NCBI RefSeq assembly: GCF_900156475.1
Contig: NZ_FTNR01000001.1
Location: forward strand, 186,001 to 250,000
Source: Natronorubrum thiooxidans
GTDB lineage: Archaea > Halobacteriota > Halobacteria > Halobacteriales > Natrialbaceae
DNA length: 64,000 bases
Reading direction: 5' to 3'
Shown here piece after piece: positions 27,153 through 34,632 of the stretch. Every line of letters begins with the position of its first letter. Position 1 is the first letter of the stretch. The notes under the pieces were generated by a model. It searched no databases. It saw nothing but the letters and a program-made list of their open reading frames with translations, and had not been told where the DNA came from. Made by a program: the position numbers and the translations under genes.

Positions 27153-29408
27153 TTACTCTTTTTGGGCGTCGACGACGGCCACACCAGCCAGGTTGACGAT
27201 ATCTTTGACTTCGTCGCCCCGCTGGAGGACGTGGACTGGCTCGTCCATTCCGACGAGCATCGGGCCGATGGCGTCCGCGCCGCCGAGGCGCTGGAGCAGC
27301 TTGTAGCCGATGTTGCCCGACTCGAGGTTCGGGAAGACGAGCACGTTCGCGGGCTCCTCGAGTTCGGAGAAGCCGTAGGTACCCTCGAGGATGTCCTCGA
27401 CGACGGCGGTGTCGGCTTGCATCTCGCCGTCGACGGGGAAGTCGATCTCGGGGTCGTCTTGCAGCATGGTCGCAGCTTTTCGGGGCTTGCGAGTGCCCTC
27501 GTTGTCGACGCTGCCGAAGTTCGAGTACGACAGCAAGGCGGCGCGTGGTTCGACGTTGAACCGTCGAGCGAGCTTGCCCGTCTGTCTGGTAACTTCCGCC
27601 AGCACCTCCTCGTCGGGGTCCTGGTTGACCGTCGCGTCGGCCACGAAGAACACACGGTTTTTGAACGTGAGCATGTAGACGCCGGCGGCGTAATCGACGT
27701 CTTCGGCGGTCCCAATCACCTGCAGCGGCGGGCGCAGTGCCGAGGGGTAGTGATGGGAAAGGCCGGTCAGGAGCGCGTCGGCGTCGCCCTGTTCGACCAT
27801 CACGCTGCCGAAGTAGTTCGAATCGCGTTCGATGAGTTCACCCGCTTCGGTCCGCGTGACACCCTTTCGCGCGCGCAGTTCGTGCAGGCGGTCGGCGTAG
27901 CTCTCGTAGTCGCCGACGGATGGATCCGCGACCTGTGGATCGAAATCGAGGCCGAGATTCGCCGACGTCTGTCGAATCTCGCTCTCGTCGCCGATGAGGA
28001 TCGGCAGGGCAACTCCCTGCTCCTGGATCTGGTAGGCCGCCCGGATCATCTTCTCGTTTTCACCCTCCGCGAGCGCGACCGTCTTGGGGTCGCTCTTTGC
28101 CTTGTTCAACACCACGCGCATCATCTCGCGGGATTTCCCGAGGCGAGCCTCGAGTTCCTCTTCGTAGGCCTCGAGGTCGATCTCCGTTCGTGCAGCGCCG
28201 GACTCCATCGCGGCTTCGGCGATCGATGGGGCGACGCGGAAGAGCACGCGGGGGTCGACCGGTTTCGGGATGATGTAGTTGGGACCGTACTGCAGCGGCT
28301 CGTCGCCGTAGGCCTTGACAACGGCGTCGGGGACGTCCTGGCGCGCGAGGTCGGCGAGCGCCTCGGCACAGGCGACTTTCATCTCCTCGTTGATTTCGGT
28401 GGCACGCACGTCGAGTGCGCCACGGAAGATGAAGGGGAAGCCGAGGACGTTGTTGACCTGGTTCGGGTAGTCCGAGCGGCCGGTCGCCATGATGACGTCG
28501 TCATCGCGGGCCGCTTTGGCCTCCTTGTAGCCGATTTCGGGATCGGGGTTGGCCATCGCGAAGATGATCGGGTTATCCGCCATCGACGCGACCATCTCCT
28601 GGGAGACGATGCCGCCAGCCGAGAGGCCGACGAAAACGTCTGCACCCGCCATCGCGTCCGCGAGGCTGCCTCCGGGGATATCACGGGCGAACTGCTGTTT
28701 GTACTCGTTGATGTCGCCCGCGTTTGCGCGCTTTTCGGTGATGATCCCCGAGGAGTCACACATCGTGATATTCTCTTTCTGGATGCCAAGCGAGACATAA
28801 AACCGCGCCGTCGCGATGGCACTCGCCCCTGCACCCGAGAACGTAACCTCGAGGTCCCCGAGGTCTTTGCCGGCGACGTCAGCGGCGTTGAGCAGTGCAG
28901 CCCCGGAGATGATCGCGGTGCCGTGTTGGTCGTCGTGGAACACCGGGATGTCGAGTTCCTCGCGCAGGCGTTCCTCGACGGTGAAACACTCGGGGGCTTT
29001 GATGTCCTCGAGATTGACGCCGCCGAAGGTCGGCTCCATCATCGTGACGGCTTCGACAATCTTCTCGGGGTCTGCCTCGTCGAGTTCGATATCGAAGACG
29101 TCGATATCGGCAAAGCGTTTGAAGAGGACGCCTTTGCCTTCCATGACGGGTTTCGACGCCTGTGCACCGATGTCACCAAGACCGAGCACGGCAGAACCGT
29201 TCGAGACGACACCGACGAGATTGCCCTTGGCTGTGTAGGTGTAGGCATCGGCCTCGTCCTCGTCTATTTCTAGACACGGCGCGGCGACGCCCGGCGAGTA
29301 CGCAAGCGAGAGATCGCGCTGCGTATTCGTCGGTTTCGTGGTCGAAATCTCGATCTTTCCAGGTGGATCGGTTCGGTGGTACTCCAATGAATCCTCGTCT
29401 AATCCCAT
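27153..29408 (-). CDS. maeB: NADP-type malic enzyme with phosphotransacetylase-like domain
   Basis: 751 residues, the length of MaeB. The N-terminal malic enzyme part has [44 protein letters not shown] and the nucleotide-binding [13 protein letters not shown]. From about residue 430 a phosphotransacetylase-like domain follows ([33 protein letters not shown]), which in MaeB proteins is regulatory rather than catalytic. It decarboxylates malate to pyruvate. Start at ATG 29408 ([20 protein letters not shown]); the frame stays open upstream but overlaps the coaD gene on the other strand. Confidence 0.95.
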   Translation of the reverse strand: MGLDEDSLEYHRTDPPGKIEISTTKPTNTQRDLSLAYSPGVAAPCLEIDEDEADAYTYTAKGNLVGVVSNGSAVLGLGDIGAQASKPVMEGKGVLFKRFADIDVFDIELDEADPEKIVEAVTMMEPTFGGVNLEDIKAPECFTVEERLREELDIPVFHDDQHGTAIISGAALLNAADVAGKDLGDLEVTFSGAGASAIATARFYVSLGIQKENITMCDSSGIITEKRANAGDINEYKQQFARDIPGGSLADAMAGADVFVGLSAGGIVSQEMVASMADNPIIFAMANPDPEIGYKEAKAARDDDVIMATGRSDYPNQVNNVLGFPFIFRGALDVRATEINEEMKVACAEALADLARQDVPDAVVKAYGDEPLQYGPNYIIPKPVDPRVLFRVAPSIAEAAMESGAARTEIDLEAYEEELEARLGKSREMMRVVLNKAKSDPKTVALAEGENEKMIRAAYQIQEQGVALPILIGDESEIRQTSANLGLDFDPQVADPSVGDYESYADRLHELRARKGVTRTEAGELIERDSNYFGSVMVEQGDADALLTGLSHHYPSALRPPLQVIGTAEDVDYAAGVYMLTFKNRVFFVADATVNQDPDEEVLAEVTRQTGKLARRFNVEPRAALLSYSNFGSVDNEGTRKPRKAATMLQDDPEIDFPVDGEMQADTAVVEDILEGTYGFSELEEPANVLVFPNLESGNIGYKLLQRLGGADAIGPMLVGMDEPVHVLQRGDEVKDIVNLAGVAVVDAQKE

Positions 29409-29558
29409 ACCGGGGACACTGCGGGGAACTACTAAAAACAATGCGAAGGTGAGTTTCGTCAATTGTCGAATGTCCAGATGGTGTGAGGGTGCAATCGCGA
29501 TGATGAGAGAGTCCTCAAATGCGACCGTTTTATACGCACCGCGACAGTGTGGTGGGGT

Positions 29559-30044
29559 ATGGACGTCGCGCTTGGTGGGACGTTCGACCCCGTCCACGAT
29601 GGCCATCGCCGGCTGTTCGAACGGGCGTTCGAACTCGGGGACGTGACTGTAGGATTGACAAGTGACGACCTCGCACCGAAGACACGACACGTCGAACGAC
29701 GTGTTCGATCGTTCGACGAACGAACGCAACGGCTCGAGACCGAACTCGAGCCACTCGCCGCTGCACAGGACCGCGAGTTCGAGATTCGTCGACTCGAGGA
29801 GCCGACAGGAATCGCGACCGAGCCACAGTTCGACTATCTGGTCGTCTCTCCGGAGACTCGAGACGGTGGCAAACGGATCAACGAGATCAGGCGCGAACGG
29901 GGATACGACCCACTCGATGTCGTCGTCGTTCCCCACAAACTCGCCGAGGACGGCGATATCATCTCGAGTACGCGGATCGTTCGCGGCAAGATCGACGAAC
30001 ACGGAACTGTTCTCGAGGGCGACGAGACGGACAACGCGCCGTAA
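29559..30044 (+). CDS. coaD: Phosphopantetheine adenylyltransferase (archaeal CoaD)
   Basis: 161 residues from ATG 29559, with TTTTATAC about 30 bp upstream. [20 protein letters not shown] carries the nucleotidyltransferase GTFDPxHxGH motif, and [19 protein letters not shown] contains the ISST-type C-terminal motif. It transfers AMP to 4'-phosphopantetheine in coenzyme A synthesis. Monocistronic and divergent from malic enzyme. Confidence 0.93.
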   Translation: MDVALGGTFDPVHDGHRRLFERAFELGDVTVGLTSDDLAPKTRHVERRVRSFDERTQRLETELEPLAAAQDREFEIRRLEEPTGIATEPQFDYLVVSPETRDGGKRINEIRRERGYDPLDVVVVPHKLAEDGDIISSTRIVRGKIDEHGTVLEGDETDNAP

Positions 30045-30155
30045 CGGACGAAGACGACAGGCGACGGACTGTTACACTCGATTTCGGCCCCGTATCATAC
30101 GATTACTATGGGATAAGTTACCACTTCACTGAGAAACCGACTAAAACAGTCAGTC

Positions 30156-30464
30156 CTACCACCGTGGTGGCTCGAGACCGGCTTGCTCGAGTAGGTCCTT
30201 CCAGCGCGACTGAATCGAGAGCCGCGAGACGTCGGCCGCATCGGCGACTGTCCCCTGGGTTCGGCCGTCGCCGGCGACGAGCGACCCGGCGTAGATACTC
30301 GCCGCGAGAACGGCCCGTTTCGAGCGGTCGTCCTCGGGCACGTCCGCGAGAAAGAGATCCATCGCACACGACCGCGCGTCGGTCGATAACTCGAGGCGAT
30401 CGGCGACGGCCTCGAGTTCCTCGAGCCACTGTTCGTACTCGATACGATCCCGTGCGCTGTGCAT
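30156..30464 (-). CDS. Orphan TFB-like cyclin-box protein
   Basis: 102 residues from MHSARDRIEYEQWLEELEAV. The segment LAASIYAGSLVAGDGRTQGT with VADAADVSRLSIQSRWKDLL matches the end of a TFIIB/TFB cyclin repeat, including its HTH (compare AAAAVYAAALL and ISEVTIRNRYKELLEA in the full TFB at 53.6-54.6 kb). The zinc ribbon, the B-reader and the other cyclin repeat are absent. It could bind TATA-flanking DNA or TBP and modulate transcription. The segment 30516-30722 beside it has no gene I can support. Confidence 0.7.
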   Translation of the reverse strand: MHSARDRIEYEQWLEELEAVADRLELSTDARSCAMDLFLADVPEDDRSKRAVLAASIYAGSLVAGDGRTQGTVADAADVSRLSIQSRWKDLLEQAGLEPPRW

Positions 30465-30722
30465 ACACAAGGATATCCTCGCGGCGCGAATAAAGCCACG
30501 GGTTGACTGTCTCATAAGTGTATCAGTTTGAATATACGACGGTGGTGATAGCGAAGACCGTACTGTCCAACACGGTACTACGGCAGGGCAACGTTTCGAT
30601 ACAAACGACTAGCCAAATCAGCTGTTCACTGTCAGCTTCACTAGGATACGACTACTAAAGCAGTCTCCATCCAACGGTAGAAGCGACGCCCGTCATCCGT
30701 TTCGGTGTACGGTTGTCCGTCC

Positions 30723-30896
30723 ATGAAAGAACCCACCTGCAAACTCGTCTGTACCGGCTGCGGCCTCGAGATGCCGTATCGAGATCGGTCGCTGGCTGAA
30801 CAAGCAGCGGAGTTACATCAGCTTCGCGATTCGGAGCACGTCACGTTTATTGTGCCGCCGGATTGGTCTCCCGAGGAGCCAGTGAAACAATGCTGA
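30723..30896 (+). CDS. Small CxxC protein, 57 aa
   Basis: Starts MKEPTCKLVCTGCGLEMPYR; the cysteines in CKLVCTGC and the C-terminal Cys could bind zinc, and a His-rich middle (AAELHQLRDSEHV) could supply further ligands, as in compact zinc fingers. ATG 30723 is preferred to an upstream in-frame start because it directly precedes the family-like CxxC start. No function assigned. It lies 46 bp upstream of tRNA-Leu. Confidence 0.65.
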   Translation: MKEPTCKLVCTGCGLEMPYRDRSLAEQAAELHQLRDSEHVTFIVPPDWSPEEPVKQC

Positions 30897-30942
30897 CGCG
30901 GACCGACAGGTACTTACTCGGTTCGTGAAAATCAGGATACGA

Positions 30943-31027
30943 GCGCGGGTAGCCAAGCCAGGCCAACGGCGCAGCGCTTAGGACGCTGTCCCGTAGGGGT
31001 CCGCCGGTTCGAATCCGGTCCCGCGCA
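30943..31027 (+). tRNA. tRNA-Leu(TAG)
   Basis: 85 nt class II tRNA: acceptor GCGCGGG/CCCGCGC with A discriminator, D-arm GCC...GGC, anticodon stem CAGCG/CGCTG with loop CTTAGGA (anticodon TAG, reading CUA/CUG-type codons), long variable arm, T-arm GCCGG-TTCGAAT-CCGGT. No intron, no encoded CCA. Partial copies of its 3' end follow downstream. Confidence 0.95.
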
Positions 31028-31116
31028 CTGAACGAGTTTTTGAGCGGGGCGAGAAAACGAGTAAAGGAGCAGGAGCGGATTCGCGGCCCAGAGGACGAGC
31101 GAAGCGAAGTCCTCGC

Positions 31117-31138
31117 GGTTCAAATCCGGTCCCGCGCA
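31117..31138 (+). repeat. Partial copy of the tRNA-Leu 3' end (relic att site)
   Basis: 22 bases repeat the tRNA-Leu 3' end (31006-31027) with a single G-to-A change in the T-loop, ending exactly at the discriminator A. This is what integration of an element into a tRNA gene leaves behind. The 89 bp between the two copies hold no integrase. A 12-bp-loop inverted repeat GAGGAC/GTCCTC (31091-31114) lies directly before it and may be the remnant of a variable arm. Confidence 0.7.
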
Positions 31139-31171
31139 TGCTTCTCCAAGCAATTACGCGAGGAGAAGCAT
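31138..31171. repeat. 10-bp perfect inverted repeat after the att copy
   Basis: ATGCTTCTCC (31138-31147) and GGAGAAGCAT (31162-31171) pair perfectly around 14 nt. It starts on the last base of the relic tRNA 3' copy. It could be a terminator-like hairpin or a recombinase arm site; there is no T-run behind it. The rest of 31028-31345 holds no gene. Confidence 0.5.
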
Positions 31172-31236
31172 CGCGATGAGGAGTCGGACCATGCACGTCA
31201 CAGCACTCGAGCAAAGCGAGAGTGATCGTCTTGGTC

Positions 31237-31253
31237 GGTTCGAATCCGATCCT
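31237..31253 (+). repeat. Second, degenerate T-arm copy
   Basis: GGTTCGAATCCGATCCT matches the T-arm of tRNA-Leu except for one position in this stretch, then diverges before the acceptor. It lies 99 bp after the first copy and looks like an older, decayed attachment-site remnant. Confidence 0.45.
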
Positions 31254-31345
31254 GACGACACACTGTCCTCAGCCGGCCAACGGATAGCAGACGCGTGTCA
31301 GACGCTCCACAACGCTTATTCGCGCGGGCACAGCTTGTATGATTA

Positions 31346-32158
31346 ATGGCTGGGCTAGACGACGTGTTCGGGGATCTCGTTCGGAGTGTCGATGCAGTCG
31401 TCCTCTTTTCCCCAAGTGGCTCGTACTACGAGCGCTGTGCGGATCTCGAGGATCTCGACCTGATTGTCATCGGGACGGAAAACGCCGTGGGTGCGGAAAC
31501 GTTCGTCGAGCTCCCCCTTGCGTTCGACGATATTAGAGAACGCATCCGATTCGGACTCGAGGGGGCTTTAGAGCAGGATCTGATCGAGGACGGCGACGAA
31601 CTGGCCTGTGCGACGAGCGTGTTCAGTGACGGAATCGATACCGTTTCGCGTGTCCGTGCAGATGTCGAAACCCGGACGGGCATCTACGACCTCTTCGTCA
31701 AATCCCGCGCGGAGCCGGAAGTCATCAAAGCCGTCCTCGAGCTGGCGGTCGAACTCGGGAAGAAAGGCCAGAAGGGGAAGCCGGTCGGTGCGCTGTTCGT
31801 TGTCGGTGACGCGGGCAAGGTGATGAACAAGTCCCGACCGCTGTCGTACAACCCCTTCGAGAAGTCCCACGTTCACGTCGGCGATCCGATCGTGAACGTC
31901 ATGCTCAAGGAGTTCTCGCGACTCGACGGGGCCTTTATCATCTCCGATGCGGGGAAGATCGTCTCGGCGTATCGCTACCTCGAGCCGTCCGCGGAGGGGG
32001 TCGACATCCCGAAAGGATTGGGGGCACGACATATGGCCGGCGGTGCGATCACGCGGGATACGAACGCGATTACGATCGTGTTGTCCGAAAGCGATGGGCT
32101 CGTCCGTGCGTTCAAGGCCGGCGAGCTCATCCTGGAGGTCGATCCGGAGGCGTACTGA
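31346..32158 (+). CDS. dacZ: Diadenylate cyclase DacZ
   Basis: 270 residues. The C-terminal half is the DisA_N/DAC catalytic domain: DGAFIISDAGKIVSAYRYL, then GLGARHMAGGAITRDT, the DGA and RH-type active-site motifs, then NAITIVLSESDG. It joins two ATP into cyclic di-AMP. The N-terminal half (residues 1-120) is the archaeal DacZ-specific domain. In Haloferax volcanii DacZ is the c-di-AMP synthase, and the nucleotide level is linked to osmotic balance. It is followed one base after its stop by the mechanosensitive channel gene, so the two form an operon. Confidence 0.93.
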   Translation: MAGLDDVFGDLVRSVDAVVLFSPSGSYYERCADLEDLDLIVIGTENAVGAETFVELPLAFDDIRERIRFGLEGALEQDLIEDGDELACATSVFSDGIDTVSRVRADVETRTGIYDLFVKSRAEPEVIKAVLELAVELGKKGQKGKPVGALFVVGDAGKVMNKSRPLSYNPFEKSHVHVGDPIVNVMLKEFSRLDGAFIISDAGKIVSAYRYLEPSAEGVDIPKGLGARHMAGGAITRDTNAITIVLSESDGLVRAFKAGELILEVDPEAY

Positions 32159-32159
32159 G

Positions 32160-32924
32160 ATGGACTGGCAGACCCTCATCGACGAGCCGGCCGTCATCGC
32201 TGCCGCGGTGTTGGCACTCGGACTCGTCGTCGGCTATCTGGTCGGACGGCTCAACGAAGAGCTCTTGTCCGCGTCCGGGGTGCCCGAGGCCGTCGAGGGA
32301 ACGCCGTTCGAACGGACCGCCCAGTCGATCGGCACCTCCACGGTCAAAATCGTCGCACGCCTGAGTTCGTGGTTCATTTATGGGATCGCCGTCCTGACGG
32401 CGATTCATATCGCACAGTTGTTGGATACCGACGCGTTCTGGCTGCGGGTGACGGAGTTCGTTCCGCAGGTGTTTATTGCCGTCCTCGTGTTGATTCTCGG
32501 CTTTATTATCGCCGATAAGTCGGAACTGGTCGTCGGCGAGTATCTCCGTGGCGTCAAACTGCCCGAAGTCTCGATCCTCCCGAAACTGGTCAAATACTCC
32601 GTGCTGTACGTGGCATTTATTATTGCGCTGGGCCAGATCGGTGTTCACGTTCTGGCGCTGTTGATCTTGCTGGCGGTGTACGCCCTCGGTATCATCGTCG
32701 TCGGTACTGTTGCGTTCAAGGAGTTCCTCGTCTCGAGTGCGGCCGGAGTCTACCTGTTGCTCAACCAGCCCTACGGGATCGGTGACCGGATTCGGATCGA
32801 CGACCAGACGGGAATCGTCCAGGAGGTCGATCTGTTCGTCACGAAAATCGAGGACGACTCCGAGGAGTATATTGTGCCGAACCGGAAAGTGTTCGAGAAC
32901 GGAATCGTCCGAATTCGAGACTAA
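32160..32924 (+). CDS. MscS-family mechanosensitive channel
   Basis: 254 residues from ATG 32160. About five hydrophobic segments are followed by the MscS beta domain, here VYLLLNQPYGIGDRIRIDDQ, TGIVQEVDLFVTKI and EEYIVPNRKVFEN, the family signatures around the pore-side vestibule. The protein ends right after this domain, without the C-terminal alpha/beta part of bacterial MscS. Located in the cytoplasmic membrane; releases solutes on hypo-osmotic shock. Coupling to dacZ suggests control in the c-di-AMP/osmoregulation circuit. Confidence 0.88.
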   Translation: MDWQTLIDEPAVIAAAVLALGLVVGYLVGRLNEELLSASGVPEAVEGTPFERTAQSIGTSTVKIVARLSSWFIYGIAVLTAIHIAQLLDTDAFWLRVTEFVPQVFIAVLVLILGFIIADKSELVVGEYLRGVKLPEVSILPKLVKYSVLYVAFIIALGQIGVHVLALLILLAVYALGIIVVGTVAFKEFLVSSAAGVYLLLNQPYGIGDRIRIDDQTGIVQEVDLFVTKIEDDSEEYIVPNRKVFENGIVRIRD

Positions 32925-32974
32925 CCAGGGATCAATGCCTCGAGCAAGCGAGTCCGTTGGACTCGGAAGAAGCG

Positions 32975-33799
32975 TTAGTCCTCGAGCGAGAGGCCGGCGT
33001 GCCAGCGATCCGCGCCGGCGTCGCGCTTGACGGCGTCCATTTTCGCGAGGAGGTGTGTCGCAAGCGTTGCAGTTTCGGCGGCGTGTGACTCCCCTTCAGT
33101 GCGGAACTCACCGGTTTCCCGGTTGGCATACACGGTGCAGACGGCACCCGCACGGAGCCCGTAGACGGTTGCAAGCGTCAAAATCGAACTCGCCTCCATT
33201 TCGATGTTTGTGACGTTTGCGGCTTTGAGTTGGTCGATAAGGTCTTCCGAGCCGGCGGCTTCGAAGCCCGCAAAGCCGGGTCGGCCCTGGCCGGCGTAGA
33301 ACGAATCGGCGCTCATCGTGATCCCGGTGTGGTAGTCGTAGCCGAGTCGTTCGGCCGCGGCGATGAGCGCGCTGACGACCTCGTGATCGGCTGTGGCGGG
33401 GTAGTCTTCTCTGACGTACTCCTTACTGGTCCCCTCCTGTCGAACCGCCCCGGTCGTAATAACTAGATCGCCGACGGCCATCTCTGGCTGGATCGCTCCA
33501 CAGGAGCCAACGCGGATAAACGTCTCACAGCCCACACGGGCGAGTTCCTCGACAGCGATCGCCGCCGACGGACTGCCGATACCGGTCGACGTCACGGAGA
33601 TCGGCGTTCCCTCGTACGTTCCCGTCGCCGTGCGATACTCGCGGTGGTGGGCTTCGATCTCGTGGTCGTCCCAGTGTGCTACGATCTTCTCGAGCCGGTC
33701 GGGGTTGCCCGGGAGGAGGACTGTCTCTGCGACGTCATCGGGGCCGACCTCGAGGTGGTACTGTACGTCGGCGTTCGGGTTTTCGCTGTCGCCCGTCAT
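32975..33799 (-). CDS. udp: Nucleoside phosphorylase (uridine phosphorylase type)
   Basis: 274 residues of the NP-I family. LLPGNPDRLEKI is the phosphate-binding start, TSTGIGSPSAAIAVEEL and RVGSCGAIQPEMAVGDLVI are the core loops, and NIEMEASSILTLATVYGLRAG carries the ribose-binding Glu-Met-Glu. It cleaves nucleosides with phosphate to base and (deoxy)ribose-1-phosphate. Uridine is the likely substrate but purine nucleosides are possible. ATG 33799 lies about 30 bp from a TATA element shared with the divergent gene. A cytidine deaminase occurs at 40.4 kb. Confidence 0.88.
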   Translation of the reverse strand: MTGDSENPNADVQYHLEVGPDDVAETVLLPGNPDRLEKIVAHWDDHEIEAHHREYRTATGTYEGTPISVTSTGIGSPSAAIAVEELARVGCETFIRVGSCGAIQPEMAVGDLVITTGAVRQEGTSKEYVREDYPATADHEVVSALIAAAERLGYDYHTGITMSADSFYAGQGRPGFAGFEAAGSEDLIDQLKAANVTNIEMEASSILTLATVYGLRAGAVCTVYANRETGEFRTEGESHAAETATLATHLLAKMDAVKRDAGADRWHAGLSLED

Positions 33800-33827
33800 C
33801 GAGTAGCGGCGATTCGAGCCGGCACCG

Positions 33828-33835
33828 TATATAAA
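33828..33835. promoter_or_regulatory. Shared divergent TATA element
   Basis: TATATAAA at 33828-33835 is centred about 32 bp from the udp start (33799, minus strand) and about 28 bp from the ATG at 33859 (plus strand). Read on the minus strand it is TTTATATA, an equally good TATA box. The two genes therefore appear to share one core promoter element, each with a leaderless start. Confidence 0.55.
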
Positions 33836-33858
33836 TGTGGGACAATCGTACCCTCGGT

Positions 33859-34305
33859 ATGGATTGCGATATCGACGGGGCGCTTACGGACGCCTCCGTC
33901 ACGGCGATTCAACACGACCTCGCTCCCGGTCTCGACGATGCGACGCTCATCGGTGTCGTCCGAAACCCGGATCCGTGGTTTCACGCAGCCGTCGACGAGA
34001 ACGTCCCCGAACTGGGGCCACCTGCAGACCTACTCGAGGCGATGCATGCAGCCGAAGCCGACCTGAAGATGCGTGGCCTCTGTGCGGAAGGCGCACACAA
34101 CGCCGCGTGGGATCAGGTCGAGTTCGAACAGCGATATCGTGAGTGCCTCGAGCACTCGGCTGACACACAGGCTGCAATCGCAAACCTGCGCGAGCGCCTC
34201 GAGAGCGGCGAATCACTCGCGCTCGTCTGCGATGAAAACACCGAGAAAAAGCGGTGTCATCGAACGATTCTGCGAGCGCGACTCGAACGAGCGATGTCGG
34301 TATAA
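33859..34305 (+). CDS. DUF488-like protein
   Basis: 148 residues from ATG 33859 (MDCDIDGALTDASVTAIQHD). An in-frame ATG 24 bp upstream overlaps the TATA element, so the inner start is preferred. The C-terminal segment SLALVCDENTEKKRCHRTIL with ARLERA resembles the DUF488 signature in which a Cys-His-Arg follows a short beta strand. Function of DUF488 proteins is unknown. Acidic and soluble, no membrane segment. The gap to the oxidase operon is 105 bp. Confidence 0.65.
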   Translation: MDCDIDGALTDASVTAIQHDLAPGLDDATLIGVVRNPDPWFHAAVDENVPELGPPADLLEAMHAAEADLKMRGLCAEGAHNAAWDQVEFEQRYRECLEHSADTQAAIANLRERLESGESLALVCDENTEKKRCHRTILRARLERAMSV

Positions 34306-34410
34306 CGAACGAGCGGGCGTCTCGTTATCAGCGCGTTCGAACCCATATTCGGCACCCGGAGATTCACTCGAGAACTCCCGGAGACGACGGGTTCTGTGGT
34401 TTCGAGTGGG

Positions 34411-34632
34411 CTACAGTTCCGAGTTCGAGACGTCCCGTTCGGCTCCCTCCTCGTCGCCGTTTTCGGGCAGGAACGCCCAGACGAGGATGACGGCGATGAT
34501 GATCCCGCCGATAATAGCTGTTTCGAGGACGCTCAACTCGATGTTTACCCAGGCGAGTACCGTCCGTAACTCGACGAGAACCGGGGCGAGAAACGCCAGT
34601 ACAACCAGTAGCCCCGCTTTCGAGATTCGCAT
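34411..34632 (-). CDS. cbaC: Small ba3-oxidase-associated membrane protein (CbaC-like)
   Basis: 73 residues from MRISKAGLLVVLAFLAPVL. Two hydrophobic stretches (about 6-27 and 42-62) and an acidic C-terminus (ENGDEEGAERD). Its ATG overlaps the TAA stop of subunit I by one base (TAATG), so it is translationally coupled. By position it corresponds to CbaC, the small gene after cbaA in the Natronomonas ba3 operon; sequence alone gives no function. Confidence 0.7.
   Translation of the reverse strand: MRISKAGLLVVLAFLAPVLVELRTVLAWVNIELSVLETAIIGGIIIAVILVWAFLPENGDEEGAERDVSNSEL

Noticed and set aside
27132-29273. Long open frame (about 713 codons) on the plus strand opposite malic enzyme
   Set aside because: It is the mirror of a strongly supported enzyme; high GC removes stop codons from the opposite strand. 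Its translation shows no family motif.
30932-31214. Short minus-strand frames with repeated AGPDSNRRTP-like phrases over tRNA-Leu
   Set aside because: These are the well-known false proteins produced by translating tRNA genes antisense; the repetition reflects the T-arm copies.
31028-31345. A living integrative element next to tRNA-Leu
   Set aside because: There is room only for about 300 bp, with no integrase or other gene; only relic attachment sequences remain.
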